From contig NZ_PJNE01000001.1 of NCBI RefSeq assembly GCF_002846495.1, positions 1,550,001-1,614,000 of the forward strand: a stretch of 64,000 nt of DNA, read 5' to 3'. The translations under genes were made by a program, and so were the position numbers. This DNA comes from Phycicoccus duodecadis (lineage in GTDB: Bacteria; Actinomycetota; Actinomycetes; Actinomycetales; Dermatophilaceae). Shown in pieces: positions 44,007 to 52,578 of this stretch. Positions within the stretch are counted from its first letter, which is position 1; each line of letters starts with the position of its first letter. Under the pieces are notes generated by a model. It was not told the origin of the DNA. It did not search any database and was given only the letters and a program-made list of their open reading frames with translations.

Positions 44007-45152
44007 ATGCCCGACGAGGGTTCGGCCGCAGCCAAGGCCGCTCACGCACCCGCCCCCGACGCCGACGTGAAGGCCGACTCCCCCACCGACGTGACCCAGC
44101 GGGGGTGGCGCGTCGTGCTGCGCTCGAGCGTCGCCGAGTTCCAGCGCGACCAGTGCACCGACCTGGCCGCCGCGCTCACCTACTACTCGGTGCTCTCGGT
44201 CGCCCCCGGGCTGCTGGCGCTGGTCTCGCTGCTCGGGCTCGTCGGCCAGGGGCAGAGCACCGTCGACACCATGCTCGGGCTGCTCGGGCAGCTCGGCCAG
44301 GGCGACGTCGCCGACACCCTGCGGGGGCCCATCGCGGACATGGTCAAGAGCCAGGCGGCTGGCTTCACCTTCGTCATCGGCCTGCTCACGGCCCTGTCGT
44401 CGGCGTCCGGCTACGTCGGGGCGTTCGGCCGGGCCCTGAACCGCGTGTACGGGGTCGACGAGGGGCGCCCGATCTGGAAGCTGCGCCCGCTCAACCTCGG
44501 CGTCACCCTGGGCCTCGTGCTGCTCGGCGGTCTCGTGCTCGTGGGGCTGGTCGTCACCGGGCCGGTCACCCGCGCGATCGGGGGCGTGATCGGTCTCGGC
44601 GACCAGGCGGCCTCCGTCTGGGACATCGCCAAGTGGCCGGTCATCCTGCTGGTGGTCATGGTGATGGTCGCGCTGCTCTACTACTTCACGCCCAACGTGC
44701 GGCAGCCGAGCTTCCGCTGGGTCTCGCCCGGCGCGGTGCTGGCCATCCTGGTGTGGGTGCTGGCGTCGGTCGGGTTCGGCTTCTACGTCGCGAACTTCGG
44801 CAAGTACGACGCCACCTACGGCTCCCTCGGCGGCGTCATCGTCTTCCTGCTGTGGCTGTGGATCACGAACATCGCGCTGCTGCTCGGGGCCGAGGTCGAC
44901 GCCGAGCTCGAACGGGTGCGCGAGCTCGAGGCCGGCATCCCGGCGGAGCGCTCCCTGCAGCTGCCGCCGCGCGACACCAGCGGGTCGGTGAAGGCCAAGG
45001 AGAAGCTCGAGGAGCGCGTGGCCGCCGGCCGCGAGCTACGCCTGGCGTCGGCCGGCGGCGGGCCGCGCGAGGAGCAGACGCCGGAGGCCGGGCGGCCCGT
45101 CCACCTCGAGCCCCTCCCGTCCCAGGGGGCACGTGCGCGTACGCGGGCCTGA
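44007..45152 (+). CDS. YihY/BrkB-family membrane protein
   Basis: A 381-residue integral membrane protein of the YihY/virulence-factor-BrkB family. The family opening CTDLAAALTYYSVLSVAPGLLAL and the motif GKYDATYGSLGGVIVFLLWLW are clear; six helices, with charged cytoplasmic tails at both ends (C-terminal tail about 75 residues). The transported or modified substrate is unknown despite the old RNase BN label. AGGAGG precedes the ATG, and TAGGTT at 43951-43956 may be its -10. Confidence 0.9.
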   Translation: MPDEGSAAAKAAHAPAPDADVKADSPTDVTQRGWRVVLRSSVAEFQRDQCTDLAAALTYYSVLSVAPGLLALVSLLGLVGQGQSTVDTMLGLLGQLGQGDVADTLRGPIADMVKSQAAGFTFVIGLLTALSSASGYVGAFGRALNRVYGVDEGRPIWKLRPLNLGVTLGLVLLGGLVLVGLVVTGPVTRAIGGVIGLGDQAASVWDIAKWPVILLVVMVMVALLYYFTPNVRQPSFRWVSPGAVLAILVWVLASVGFGFYVANFGKYDATYGSLGGVIVFLLWLWITNIALLLGAEVDAELERVRELEAGIPAERSLQLPPRDTSGSVKAKEKLEERVAAGRELRLASAGGGPREEQTPEAGRPVHLEPLPSQGARARTRA

Positions 45153-45241
45153 GCCCTACCCCCGAATGCATTTCACAAACCCTCAACATTGCAGGTCAGC
45201 ACCGGCGTGATGGCGCCTGTCGCCGCACTACCCTGGTCGAC

Positions 45242-45265
45242 GTGAGCACAGGACGACGCCGGTGA
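45242..45265 (+). CDS. seven-codon leaderless leader peptide overlapping the kinase start
   Basis: TACCCT (45229-45234) ends 7 nt before GTG 45242, which opens a frame of seven codons (M-S-T-G-R-R-R) and stops at TGA 45263-45265. The stop overlaps the kinase GTG 45262 by 4 nt. A ribosome starting at the mRNA 5' end would therefore terminate on the kinase start. Three arginine codons precede the stop. Confidence 0.45.
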   Translation: MSTGRRR

Positions 45266-46380
45266 ACCGGCTCCAGCAGGACTACTGTCTGGGCGGTCGC
45301 TACCTGCTCGACACCCGGATCGCGTCCGGGGGGATGGGTGACGTCTGGGCCGCCCACGACGGCACCCTCGACCGCACGGTCGCCGTCAAGGTGCTGCGCC
45401 CCCTCACCGACGGGGAGCCCGTCTTCGCGCGCCGCTTCCGCGACGAGGCCCTCTTCACCGCCGGGCTGCGCCACCCGAACATCGCGCAGATCTACGACTA
45501 CGGCGAGGAGGACTCGCTCGCGTACCTGGTGATGGAGCTCGTGCCGGGTGAGCCGTTGTCGACCACCGTGCAGCGTGAAGGCGCCCAGTCGCCCGAGTTC
45601 GTCCGGTCGGTGATGGCGCAGGCCGCCCTCGCTCTCGGCGCCGCGCACGAGGCCGGGGTCGTGCACCGTGACGTCAAGCCCGGCAACATCCTGGTGAGCC
45701 CCGACGGCACGGTGAAGCTCACTGACTTCGGCATCGCCCGAGCCCTCGACGGCTCCGGGCACACGCGCACGGGTGAGGTGCTGGGCACCCCGCACTATCT
45801 CTCTCCCGAGCAGGCGATGGGCGAGGCCGCGACCGGCGCCTCCGACCTCTACGCCCTCGGCATCGTGGCCCACGAGCTGCTCACCGGGCGAAGGCCTTTC
45901 GAGAAGCTGACGCCCGTGGCCACCGCCCTCGCCCAGGTGAACGACCCGCCCCCGCCGCTGCCGGCCCACGTGCCCCCGGCGCTGCGGCTGCTCGTCGAGC
46001 AGTGCCTGGCCAAGGCCCCCAGTGCGCGGCCGGCCAGCGCCCGCGAGCTCGGGGAGCGGCTGGGGTCCCTCGACGATGTCGCCGTCAGCGGGGATGCCGT
46101 CCCCGCGGTGGAGGTCCTGGGTGCCGCCGCCGAGGCGGAGGCCATCGCTGTAGAGGCCGCCGAGGCGCCCGGAGGTCCCGCGGGCACGATGTTCGGGCCC
46201 GGGCCGGTGCACACCCCCGTGCCGCACCGGCCGGCCGGTGCCCACCGGCCTGCCGCGGCGACGCCGATCGTGCGCCGCGTGCGCGGCCCGCGAAGCACCC
46301 GGGTGCACTGGGCATGGATCCCGGCGACCGGCGTCCTCACCGTGCTGGCCACCGCCCTGGTGCTGGCGGCCCTGCGGTGA
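45262..46380 (+). CDS. Ser/Thr protein kinase, PknB-like, C-terminal membrane anchor
   Basis: A 372-residue Hanks-type kinase. ATP-site lysine in VAVKVLRP, catalytic loop VHRDVKPGNIL, DFGIARAL, and APE-like GTPHYLSPEQAMGE. After the kinase domain (about residues 12-270) come an Ala/Pro-rich juxtamembrane stretch and a single helix at the extreme C-terminus (PATGVLTVLATALVLAAL) with no PASTA or other sensor domain, so it senses through partners or not at all. Translation seems coupled to a seven-codon leader. Confidence 0.9.
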   Translation: MNRLQQDYCLGGRYLLDTRIASGGMGDVWAAHDGTLDRTVAVKVLRPLTDGEPVFARRFRDEALFTAGLRHPNIAQIYDYGEEDSLAYLVMELVPGEPLSTTVQREGAQSPEFVRSVMAQAALALGAAHEAGVVHRDVKPGNILVSPDGTVKLTDFGIARALDGSGHTRTGEVLGTPHYLSPEQAMGEAATGASDLYALGIVAHELLTGRRPFEKLTPVATALAQVNDPPPPLPAHVPPALRLLVEQCLAKAPSARPASARELGERLGSLDDVAVSGDAVPAVEVLGAAAEAEAIAVEAAEAPGGPAGTMFGPGPVHTPVPHRPAGAHRPAAATPIVRRVRGPRSTRVHWAWIPATGVLTVLATALVLAALR

Positions 46381-46577
46381 CGAGCATCCGGGCGACGTCG
46401 TCGGGCACGGCGCCCTGCGGCCCGGGAATCTCCGAGGCAGCTCACAGCGTTCCCCCAGCCCGATCGGGCACAACTGGACGCGTCCGGGCGTTGACCCTCA
46501 CAACTGGAGCACGGGACCTGACGCAGTCCGGCCGCGGCCCACGGCCCCACGAATGCACAAAAGATGAGACAAACCTT

Positions 46578-46606
46578 TGACGGACCCCGCTGACCTGGGC
46601 ATACTC
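46578..46606 (+). promoter_or_regulatory. sigma-A promoter of the DUF4193 gene
   Basis: TTGACG (46578-46583) and CATACT (46601-46606) with a 17-bp spacer, giving a leader of about 45 nt with a GGAAGG ribosome site. The rest of 46381-46577 shows nothing recognisable. Confidence 0.6.
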
Positions 46607-46658
46607 AACACCCCCGGGATCGACGACGGACCCTCATCACGACGGAAGGTGCACGACG

Positions 46659-46952
46659 ATGGCCACTGACTACGACGCTCCCCGGGTACGCGAGGGCGAG
46701 GACGAGAAGAACGACACCCTCGTCGAGCTCGATGCCGCCCGCTCCCGCACGACCACCGACCTCCTCGAGGAGGACACCGAGGCGACCGACGGCCTGACGC
46801 TGCCGGGTGCCGACCTCTCCGACCTCTCGCTCGAGGTCCACGTCATCCCCCAGCAGGCCGACGAGTTCTCCTGCATCGGGTGCTTCCTCCTGGTGCACCG
46901 CTCGCAGGAGTCCAAGCCCGGCACGCACCTCTGCCGCGACTGCGCTGCCTGA
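46659..46952 (+). CDS. DUF4193 family protein
   Basis: A 97-residue actinobacterial protein. An acidic N-terminus (MATDYDAPRVREGEDEKNDT) is followed by a C-terminal zinc-ribbon-like set of cysteines: FSCIGCFLLVHRS and HLCRDCAA (two CxxC pairs). The family is widely conserved and well expressed; function unknown. It has its own strong promoter and terminator. Confidence 0.9.
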   Translation: MATDYDAPRVREGEDEKNDTLVELDAARSRTTTDLLEEDTEATDGLTLPGADLSDLSLEVHVIPQQADEFSCIGCFLLVHRSQESKPGTHLCRDCAA

Positions 46953-46975
46953 CACACCCTCAACACCTTCCGCCC

Positions 46976-47020
46976 ACGGGCGGGGTGCCGGCCCCTCCTC
47001 CAGACCGGCACCCCGCCCGT
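46976..47020 (+). terminator. strong stem-loop after the DUF4193 gene
   Basis: A 16-bp perfect stem, arms ACGGGCGGGGTGCCGG and its complement, with a 13-nt loop, then TTG. Confidence 0.8.
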
Positions 47021-47107
47021 TGTCGTCGGATGAGGCGGCGGATGCGTCGCCACAGGGTCAGCGCGCTACTGTCGGTCGCGCGTTCGGTCGGTATCGGTCG
47101 GCGCAGC

Positions 47108-47182
47108 GGGCCTCTAGCTCAATGGTAGAGCTGCGGACTTTTAATCCGTAGGTTGTGGGTTCGAGCCCCACGGGGCCCACCA
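47108..47182 (+). tRNA. tRNA-Lys (anticodon TTT)
   Basis: Acceptor stem GGGCCTC/GGGGCCC, D-arm GCTC...GAGC, anticodon arm GCGGA-CTTTTAA-TCCGT, T-arm GTGGG-TTCGAGC-CCCAC, discriminator A, with CCA encoded. Its 3' half is the probable attachment site of the integrated element; the integrase gene ends 82 bp away. Confidence 0.95.
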
Positions 47183-47264
47183 TCACTGCACGTCAGCGAC
47201 GTGCTGGTCGTTAGAATGCCGACCCAACACGGGGCGGCAGGACACATGACAGGACACGTGTCGC

Positions 47265-48440
47265 TCATTGCCCGTCCCGACGACGGGGTTGCGGCCGCTG
47301 ATGGTCATCCAGGGACTCGAGCGCCTCGGCGAGCTCGGCCGACACCGCGCGCCTACCCATGTAGACGTCCTGGGTCATCGAGACCCTCGAGTGGCCTAGC
47401 TGGTCGGCGATCATCCGGGCGCTGGCTCCCTTGCTGTCGAGTAGCGTCGCGACTGTCTTCCGGAATGTGTGCGGCGTGACCCACTCAAAGCCCGTGCCGG
47501 TGCGAACTCGCCGGAATGCGGCTCCCACGTTGTTGCGGTCGCGGTAGCCACCGAGCGAATCGGCGAAGACCGGGCCTCCTACTACGCCGAGCCGGGCCCG
47601 GCGGGCCTGGAGCATCGTGAGGCACCACCCCGGCAGCACGAGCACTCTCTGCGAGGAGCGCGTCTTGGGCCGCGACGCGACGAGACCCTTTCCCTTGACG
47701 CGGACGATGGTGCGCTGCACGCGCAGAGACCCTCGATCGGGGTCAATGTCGCTCCACCTCACTCCAAGCGCCTCGCCGAGGCGGAGGCCCGTGGCGAGGA
47801 TGAAGCGGGCCAGCTCAGGTAGGTCGTGGCGGCGAGCGAACTCGTCAGCGTCGAGGATGTCGAGCCATTCTCGGATCTGGGCCGGCGTCATGGCTCGAGC
47901 CGTCCGATCTCGGTCGAGCTCGAGGGGCGCTGTGTCGCGCACCGGGTTGAACGGAAGGCCCCCTTGCCGCACGAGCCACCGAGAGATGCCGGACAGTACG
48001 GTCCGGCAAAGCTTCGCGGTCGAGTAGCCCTTGGTCCGGAGTACGCGTTGAAGGAAGCGGTCGACCCTGGGAACAGTCAGCTCACCGAGGCGCAATTCAC
48101 CGATCCCGGGGCGGATGTGCTTCTGGACGGCGTGCCGGTAGAGGTCGAGCGTCGTGGCGCTACGCGTGCCCCGTTCGACTCGCTCCTCGAGAACCTCCAG
48201 CCACGCATCGGCCGCCTTGGCGAGGGACGACGAGGCCGTGAACCCGGGCTCGTCCCCGACGGTCAATGCGAGTTGGAGAGCCGTCATAACCTCCCGCCGG
48301 GCAGTAGCTCGCGTCGGCGCGTTCCGCCGAATCCGACGTCGCCTGCCGGAGTAGTCCCGGTAGTAGAGCATCGCGACGACGCTGCGGCCCTCCTTGGAGT
48401 AGGTGACGTCGCCGTACTCCCCCAGCCCCAGGCGCCTCAT
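47265..48440 (-). CDS. int: tyrosine recombinase (integrase) of the AICE
   Basis: A 391-residue phage-type integrase. N-terminal arm-binding region, core-binding domain (about 80-160) and catalytic domain with Arg in TGLRLGEALGVRW, HTFRKTVATL, LGHSRVSMTQDVYMG, the last providing His and the nucleophilic Tyr. Its stop is 82 bp from tRNA-Lys. The ATG overlaps the xis stop by 4 nt. Confidence 0.93.
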   Translation of the reverse strand: MRRLGLGEYGDVTYSKEGRSVVAMLYYRDYSGRRRRIRRNAPTRATARREVMTALQLALTVGDEPGFTASSSLAKAADAWLEVLEERVERGTRSATTLDLYRHAVQKHIRPGIGELRLGELTVPRVDRFLQRVLRTKGYSTAKLCRTVLSGISRWLVRQGGLPFNPVRDTAPLELDRDRTARAMTPAQIREWLDILDADEFARRHDLPELARFILATGLRLGEALGVRWSDIDPDRGSLRVQRTIVRVKGKGLVASRPKTRSSQRVLVLPGWCLTMLQARRARLGVVGGPVFADSLGGYRDRNNVGAAFRRVRTGTGFEWVTPHTFRKTVATLLDSKGASARMIADQLGHSRVSMTQDVYMGRRAVSAELAEALESLDDHQRPQPRRRDGQ

Positions 48441-48640
48441 GACGCGACGTCGGTCGAAAGCCCAGCCACCCAGGCCTTAACGTCCTCCGGGCGGTACCGG
48501 AGCCGACGGCCGACCCGGCGCCCCGGAGGGCCGACGCCCTGTCCACGCCACGAGTAAAGGGTCTGCACCGGGACACCGAGGAAGTAGCTGGCGTCCTCGA
48601 CACTCCACAGGCGATCCTCTGCCAGTGCCCAGTCGGTCAT
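48437..48640 (-). CDS. xis: excisionase/AlpA-type helix-turn-helix protein
   Basis: A 67-residue MerR/AlpA-like protein (LWSVEDASYFLGVPVQTLYSWRGQG, then RRVGRRLRYRPEDVKAWVAG), as found between rep and int in pSAM2-type elements where it promotes excision. Overlaps both neighbours by 4 nt. Confidence 0.88.
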   Translation of the reverse strand: MTDWALAEDRLWSVEDASYFLGVPVQTLYSWRGQGVGPPGRRVGRRLRYRPEDVKAWVAGLSTDVAS

Positions 48641-50154
48641 CCTGCTCGCCTCCTCATGCTCGTAGCCGCCGTTGCCGAATGGTTGTCCACAGGTGGATCT
48701 GCGCCCGCAAGCGCCTTGACGTACTCGTACTGCTCCCGCCAACGGCGCCGCTCGAGAACCGTCTCCATCAGAACGGTCGCCGACGTCCCCCCAGAGCTCA
48801 CGACCGCGGCCCACACGAACCGCCCTGTGCCGTCCGGCGTTTCGACCTCAGCCGCCATGCGACGAGCCGACTCGACCTCGATCCCCGCAGCCTCCAGTGC
48901 CTCGCGGACCACCGCGGCCCGGTCTGCCCTGTGATCGGCGAGTGTCTTTCCGGACCAGCCGCGCGAGACCAAAACGCGACGCCCGCCAACCCCGAGGTGC
49001 TCCCGGTCATGTGCCTTGCTGAGGCATCGACCCGGCACCAGTCCGGGGCCGGCCTTCCTGGGCTGGACGCCGAAGCGGAGCCAGTTCGCGCAGTCCGGAG
49101 AGCACGGAAGCCAGCGCACCTCGTCATGGAGTCGGTCGATGTGCGCTTCGTAGCTCGAGTCCCGGGACTGATCGACATAGGTCTCGCCGACGGCCTTGGT
49201 GAGGTACTTGGTGAGGTAGCGGACCGACCGATCGGCGTCGGGAGTGCCGGCAAGCAACCCCTGCACGTCGAGCTGGCGGCCGAACCGCATCACGTGCGCA
49301 GGCTGCGCATCTTCGTCCTCCGCCAGCTCTGTCAGCGCGTCGGCCCAAGTCTGGAGCGGGTCGCCGGTGTGCGGGTCCAGATAGTCGAGGCCGTCCCACA
49401 CAGGGAGTACGTCCCCGTATACCGGGCTGCTCATCTGGGGCCACCAAACCTGATGGTAGGTAGCGCGCGTCACCTGCGTGATCACGGCCCGGGGGATCGC
49501 GCCGCGGACCGCGACATGGAAATGGGGCGCTAGCCGACGCTGCCCCTCCACCGCCCCGAAGTACTGCACCTTAAAGCCGGCGCAACGCCGGAGGTTCTGG
49601 AACCACCGGTCCAGGAGCCGGGGGAAGTGCAGTGCGTCTAGAGCTGCCCGTCGGTAGTCGTAGTCGCTCCAGTTCTGCGGCGTACCGGTGCCAGGCGCGA
49701 TCCGTCCGTAGCCAGGCAGTGTGAGCGTGATGAACATGGATGGTCGGTACGTCTTGCCGTCACCAGCGTGGAATACCTGGCCAATGGTGCGGTCTTCCTG
49801 AGGCCGTCGAGGCAGATCCGCAGCATCATTACGTCGACGGGTCGTTCGACCCTGACGTGTCGTCGCCGCGTCATCGACGGCCTCGGACTCACGGGGTGGT
49901 TCCTTGGGGCGGACAGGAATGTCGGGTTCGTCCTCGAGGTGCCACCCAGCGATGCACTGATGCATGCGCAGGGTCCGCGCTCGCGCGGCGCATGAGGGAC
50001 ATCGGGACTCGCGCGTCGACTGGCAGGGCAGGGCGACGAGCGCTGCCTCGCCTGTCTCCCGGTCGATCACCCGACGCAGGAGAGGGCGGATACAGACTCG
50101 CTCCTTGACCGCGTACTCCTGCACGGCATCGAGCGGGACGTCAGACGGCCTCAT
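48637..50154 (-). CDS. repSA: rolling-circle replication initiator, RepSA type
   Basis: A protein of about 505 residues. Rep motifs in order: FITLTLPGYG, the HUH motif in LAPHFHVAVRG, and VRYLTKYLTKAVGE supplying the catalytic tyrosine region. A zinc-finger-like CPSCAARARTLRMHQC precedes them. pSAM2 and relatives replicate by rolling circle with such proteins. ATG 50154 has GGGGA upstream; ATG 50166 is possible. The start overlaps the WhiB gene. Confidence 0.9.
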   Translation of the reverse strand: MRPSDVPLDAVQEYAVKERVCIRPLLRRVIDRETGEAALVALPCQSTRESRCPSCAARARTLRMHQCIAGWHLEDEPDIPVRPKEPPRESEAVDDAATTRQGRTTRRRNDAADLPRRPQEDRTIGQVFHAGDGKTYRPSMFITLTLPGYGRIAPGTGTPQNWSDYDYRRAALDALHFPRLLDRWFQNLRRCAGFKVQYFGAVEGQRRLAPHFHVAVRGAIPRAVITQVTRATYHQVWWPQMSSPVYGDVLPVWDGLDYLDPHTGDPLQTWADALTELAEDEDAQPAHVMRFGRQLDVQGLLAGTPDADRSVRYLTKYLTKAVGETYVDQSRDSSYEAHIDRLHDEVRWLPCSPDCANWLRFGVQPRKAGPGLVPGRCLSKAHDREHLGVGGRRVLVSRGWSGKTLADHRADRAAVVREALEAAGIEVESARRMAAEVETPDGTGRFVWAAVVSSGGTSATVLMETVLERRRWREQYEYVKALAGADPPVDNHSATAATSMRRRAG

Positions 50155-50539
50155 CGAGATCCCCATCCACTCGCTGGGCGAACGCGGACGTCACCACCGC
50201 ACGCAGCGTCTCCCCTCGTTGCAGACGGCCATCGAGAGCAGCACGCTGCTCGGTGTCGAGACCGCCCCAGATGCCGTACTCCTCGCCGTACAGCAACGCG
50301 GCGGACAGGCAGCGCGCTCGAACCGGGCACGAGGCGCAGACCGAACGGGCCGACCGAGCCGCCGGCGTTCGGGGGTCCATGAACCAGGCGCCGCTCTCGT
50401 CGTTGGAGCACCGGCCGCGCAGACGCCAGCGGAGTCCGTCGAGTTCTCTGACCGCGGCCGCTGTTGCGCGCACGTGCGCAAGCGGGATGCCGAACGATCG
50501 AAACGCGACCCTGTGTGCCTGAATGGCGACGTTGTTCAT
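50141..50539 (-). CDS. WhiB-like (Wbl) iron-sulfur regulator on the element
   Basis: A 132-residue Wbl protein. Four cluster-binding cysteines: one in RGRCSND and three in SVCASCPVRARC, followed by the family turn EEYGIWGGLDTEQR. An extra N-terminal stretch of about 35 residues precedes the usual start. Wbl proteins bind the primary sigma factor and respond to oxygen or NO. Here it is embedded between tra and rep, overlapping tra by 4 nt. Confidence 0.92.
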   Translation of the reverse strand: MNNVAIQAHRVAFRSFGIPLAHVRATAAAVRELDGLRWRLRGRCSNDESGAWFMDPRTPAARSARSVCASCPVRARCLSAALLYGEEYGIWGGLDTEQRAALDGRLQRGETLRAVVTSAFAQRVDGDLDEAV

Positions 50540-51987
50540 GCCGCCTCCCCCTCCCTATCTCTGATCTGTTGCTCTCTCTCGTTCTGGTCCTTTGAGGCGC
50601 TCAGGGACGTGGAGAGGGCCAGTACGTCCTCGTCCGTGAGGTACGCGGAGCGGACCCTGCGCACGTCGCGGCTGCCCTCGATGCGCACGTAGGCCACGCC
50701 CGGAGTCAGCTCGGAGATGTGGTCGGCGCGAGCGCCTCGCTCCCGGGCACCGTCGCCGAGGACCATGTCGACCTGGATCGGGTTGTCGAGGCGCATAGCA
50801 ATGCGCGTGGGGAACAGGTCACGCCAACTCACGACGTCCTTGCCAGGGTCCTGCACGGCGGCGATGACGGTGATGCCGACGGCCCGACCCTGAGTGAGCA
50901 GCAGGCCCAATGCGTGTTCGATGCGACGCACGACTGTGCGCTCGGCGAAGGCGCTGAGCGTCGCCAGCTCGTCGATGACGATGACCAGGTGCGGGCTCTC
51001 GGCAGAGGGTTGGTGGACGCGCTTGCCGTGAGTGGCGAGGTTAAGGCTTCGCCGGGTCTTGAGGTCGACCGCCTCCTCCAGCAGGTCACACATCGCCTCC
51101 GGTGACCCGCCTTCGAATCTGGCGAAGGCGCCGCGGCCGAGTCCGAGCTCCATCCCGCCCTTGGGGTCGAGAGCCCACACCTGCACCCAGCCGTCGCTAA
51201 TCGCCGGCGCGAGCCCGTGTACCAGGCTCCACAGCACCGAGCCCTTTCCTGCGCCGGTCGCCCCGGCGATAAGCGCGTGGGTCGCCTGCACTCGAAAGCG
51301 CCAGATTCGGCCGTCGTCACCCAAACCCACGGGAATGCCGGCCAGCGCCACGTCCTTGGCGGGTTCGGGGCGGATCGCGTGGCGGAGCGGGTCGCATCGG
51401 CGCAGCTCGAGCCAGGCCCGACCCGGTCGCGCCGTGACGACCTGCGTGCCGTCGACGCCGAAGGCGTGCCCGACCGCATCTGAGTGGGCGGCAACGTCAT
51501 CCGGTGTCATCCCAACCGGTAGGCGCAGGAGCAGCCGGTCGCGGCCGGAGCGGTCGACGACGACGCGCAAGATGTGGGGGACGAGCTGCTTCTTCGACCG
51601 GTCAAGGGCCGCCATTCCGTGCGGCTGGATTACGAGCCCACAGCGAGTCGCGACGTGTCGCCAGCGCACCCGGTACAACGGGGCACGCCAGAGCAGGATG
51701 AGCCGTGGCGCAGCCTGCCGCGTGAACGACGCGCGGTGCGCAAACCGCCATGTCGTGAGTGCTGCGGCGACTATGACCACCAGACCGCCGGCAGCGTAGA
51801 GGTTGAGCAGCCATACGGTCGCCGCGACAACCACCAAAATGGTCGCAGTGCCGACGTTGCGAGCCGCTGCCTTCACGACTGCGGCGACGAGGCGCAGGAG
51901 GAGCCACGTCGCGCGTACAACGGCCTCGAGGACGATCGACAACGGGTCGTCGGGTGCGACGTAGATGTCGTCACTGCGCGTTCTCAT
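50536..51987 (-). CDS. FtsK/SpoIIIE-type conjugal DNA translocase (TraB/TraSA-like)
   Basis: A 483-residue ATPase. N-terminal membrane helices (about residues 40-75), then Walker A GATGAGKGSVLWSL and Walker B LVIVIDELATLS, with AVQDPGKD and TRIAMRLDN as further FtsK motifs. Such single proteins move double-stranded DNA between mycelial cells in actinomycete elements. Overlaps the upstream small gene by 4 nt and wbl by 4 nt. Confidence 0.91.
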   Translation of the reverse strand: MRTRSDDIYVAPDDPLSIVLEAVVRATWLLLRLVAAVVKAAARNVGTATILVVVAATVWLLNLYAAGGLVVIVAAALTTWRFAHRASFTRQAAPRLILLWRAPLYRVRWRHVATRCGLVIQPHGMAALDRSKKQLVPHILRVVVDRSGRDRLLLRLPVGMTPDDVAAHSDAVGHAFGVDGTQVVTARPGRAWLELRRCDPLRHAIRPEPAKDVALAGIPVGLGDDGRIWRFRVQATHALIAGATGAGKGSVLWSLVHGLAPAISDGWVQVWALDPKGGMELGLGRGAFARFEGGSPEAMCDLLEEAVDLKTRRSLNLATHGKRVHQPSAESPHLVIVIDELATLSAFAERTVVRRIEHALGLLLTQGRAVGITVIAAVQDPGKDVVSWRDLFPTRIAMRLDNPIQVDMVLGDGARERGARADHISELTPGVAYVRIEGSRDVRRVRSAYLTDEDVLALSTSLSASKDQNEREQQIRDREGEAA

Positions 51988-52235
51988 GACAGCTCCCGCA
52001 CGACGTCCTGGTGCACCTCTCGGAGCAGACCCGCCACCTCTGCGACCTGACGCTCGAGCTGCATGACGGCCCGGTCCAGCTCGCGGTCGGGGCAGGTGTG
52101 CAGCATCGCGCGGAGAGCGACGATGGCCTCGTCGAGGATGTCGACACCCCGCACTAGGGCTCGGGTCTGGGCAGGGAGGTCGTCGGGCCCGACGCCCAGG
52201 AGCTGCGCCCACTCCAGCAGGCTCCCGGTGCGCAT
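51984..52235 (-). CDS. small helical AICE protein A
   Basis: 83 residues, all-helical, beginning MRTGSLLEWAQLLGVGPDDLP. It resembles protein B at 52329-52577: both have W-x-x-x-LGVG-x-x-x-LP near the start, then a basic/aliphatic helix and an A-x-L...PD-x-EL segment. ATG 52235 has GGGAG 9 nt upstream and shares a base with the preceding stop. Function unknown; possibly a partner of Tra. Confidence 0.75.
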   Translation of the reverse strand: MRTGSLLEWAQLLGVGPDDLPAQTRALVRGVDILDEAIVALRAMLHTCPDRELDRAVMQLERQVAEVAGLLREVHQDVVRELS

Positions 52236-52327
52236 CAGGAACGCTCCCGCTTGGGCGCCGCGCACACGGGCCCCATGAGCCGAAGCACCTCGTCGTCTGA
52301 GGCCGAGTTGGCAGCATGGCGTCGCAT
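52235..52327 (-). CDS. 30-residue micro-gene in the AICE operon
   Basis: ATG 52327 lies one base after the stop of protein B, and its TGA shares the A of the ATG of protein A (TGATG). It encodes 30 residues with a basic start, an acidic middle (SASDDEVLRLMG) and a basic end. The exact fit between two coupled genes argues for real translation, at least as a ribosome bridge. Confidence 0.5.
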   Translation of the reverse strand: MRRHAANSASDDEVLRLMGPVCAAPKRERS

Positions 52328-52328
52328 G

Positions 52329-52577
52329 TCAAGCCGTCCTATTGACGTCGCCGAGGGTCTCGGCGATCCGGGTGCCGGCTGCAGCCAACGAGCGCGTGGC
52401 AGCGGTGAGCATCATCACGAGCTCCTCGTCCGGCCCATGTGCGAGCGTCGCCCGGATGCGGTTGACGTCCTCGTACAGATCGGCGACCTGACGCGCCTTG
52501 GCCTTCAGTGCCCAAGGAAGCTCCTTGCGGCCGACGCCGAGAGTCTCCGTCCAGGCGACAGTGTCGATGGCACGCAC
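52329..52577 (-). CDS. small helical AICE protein B
   Basis: 82 residues from GTG 52577, one base after the pra stop. Sequence opens AIDTVAWTETLGVGRKELPW and continues with helical segments (VNRIRATLAHGPDEELVMML). It appears to be a diverged duplicate of protein A. The longer upstream open frame is arginine-rich shadow. Confidence 0.7.
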   Translation of the reverse strand: MRAIDTVAWTETLGVGRKELPWALKAKARQVADLYEDVNRIRATLAHGPDEELVMMLTAATRSLAAAGTRIAETLGDVNRTA

Positions 52578-52578
52578 G

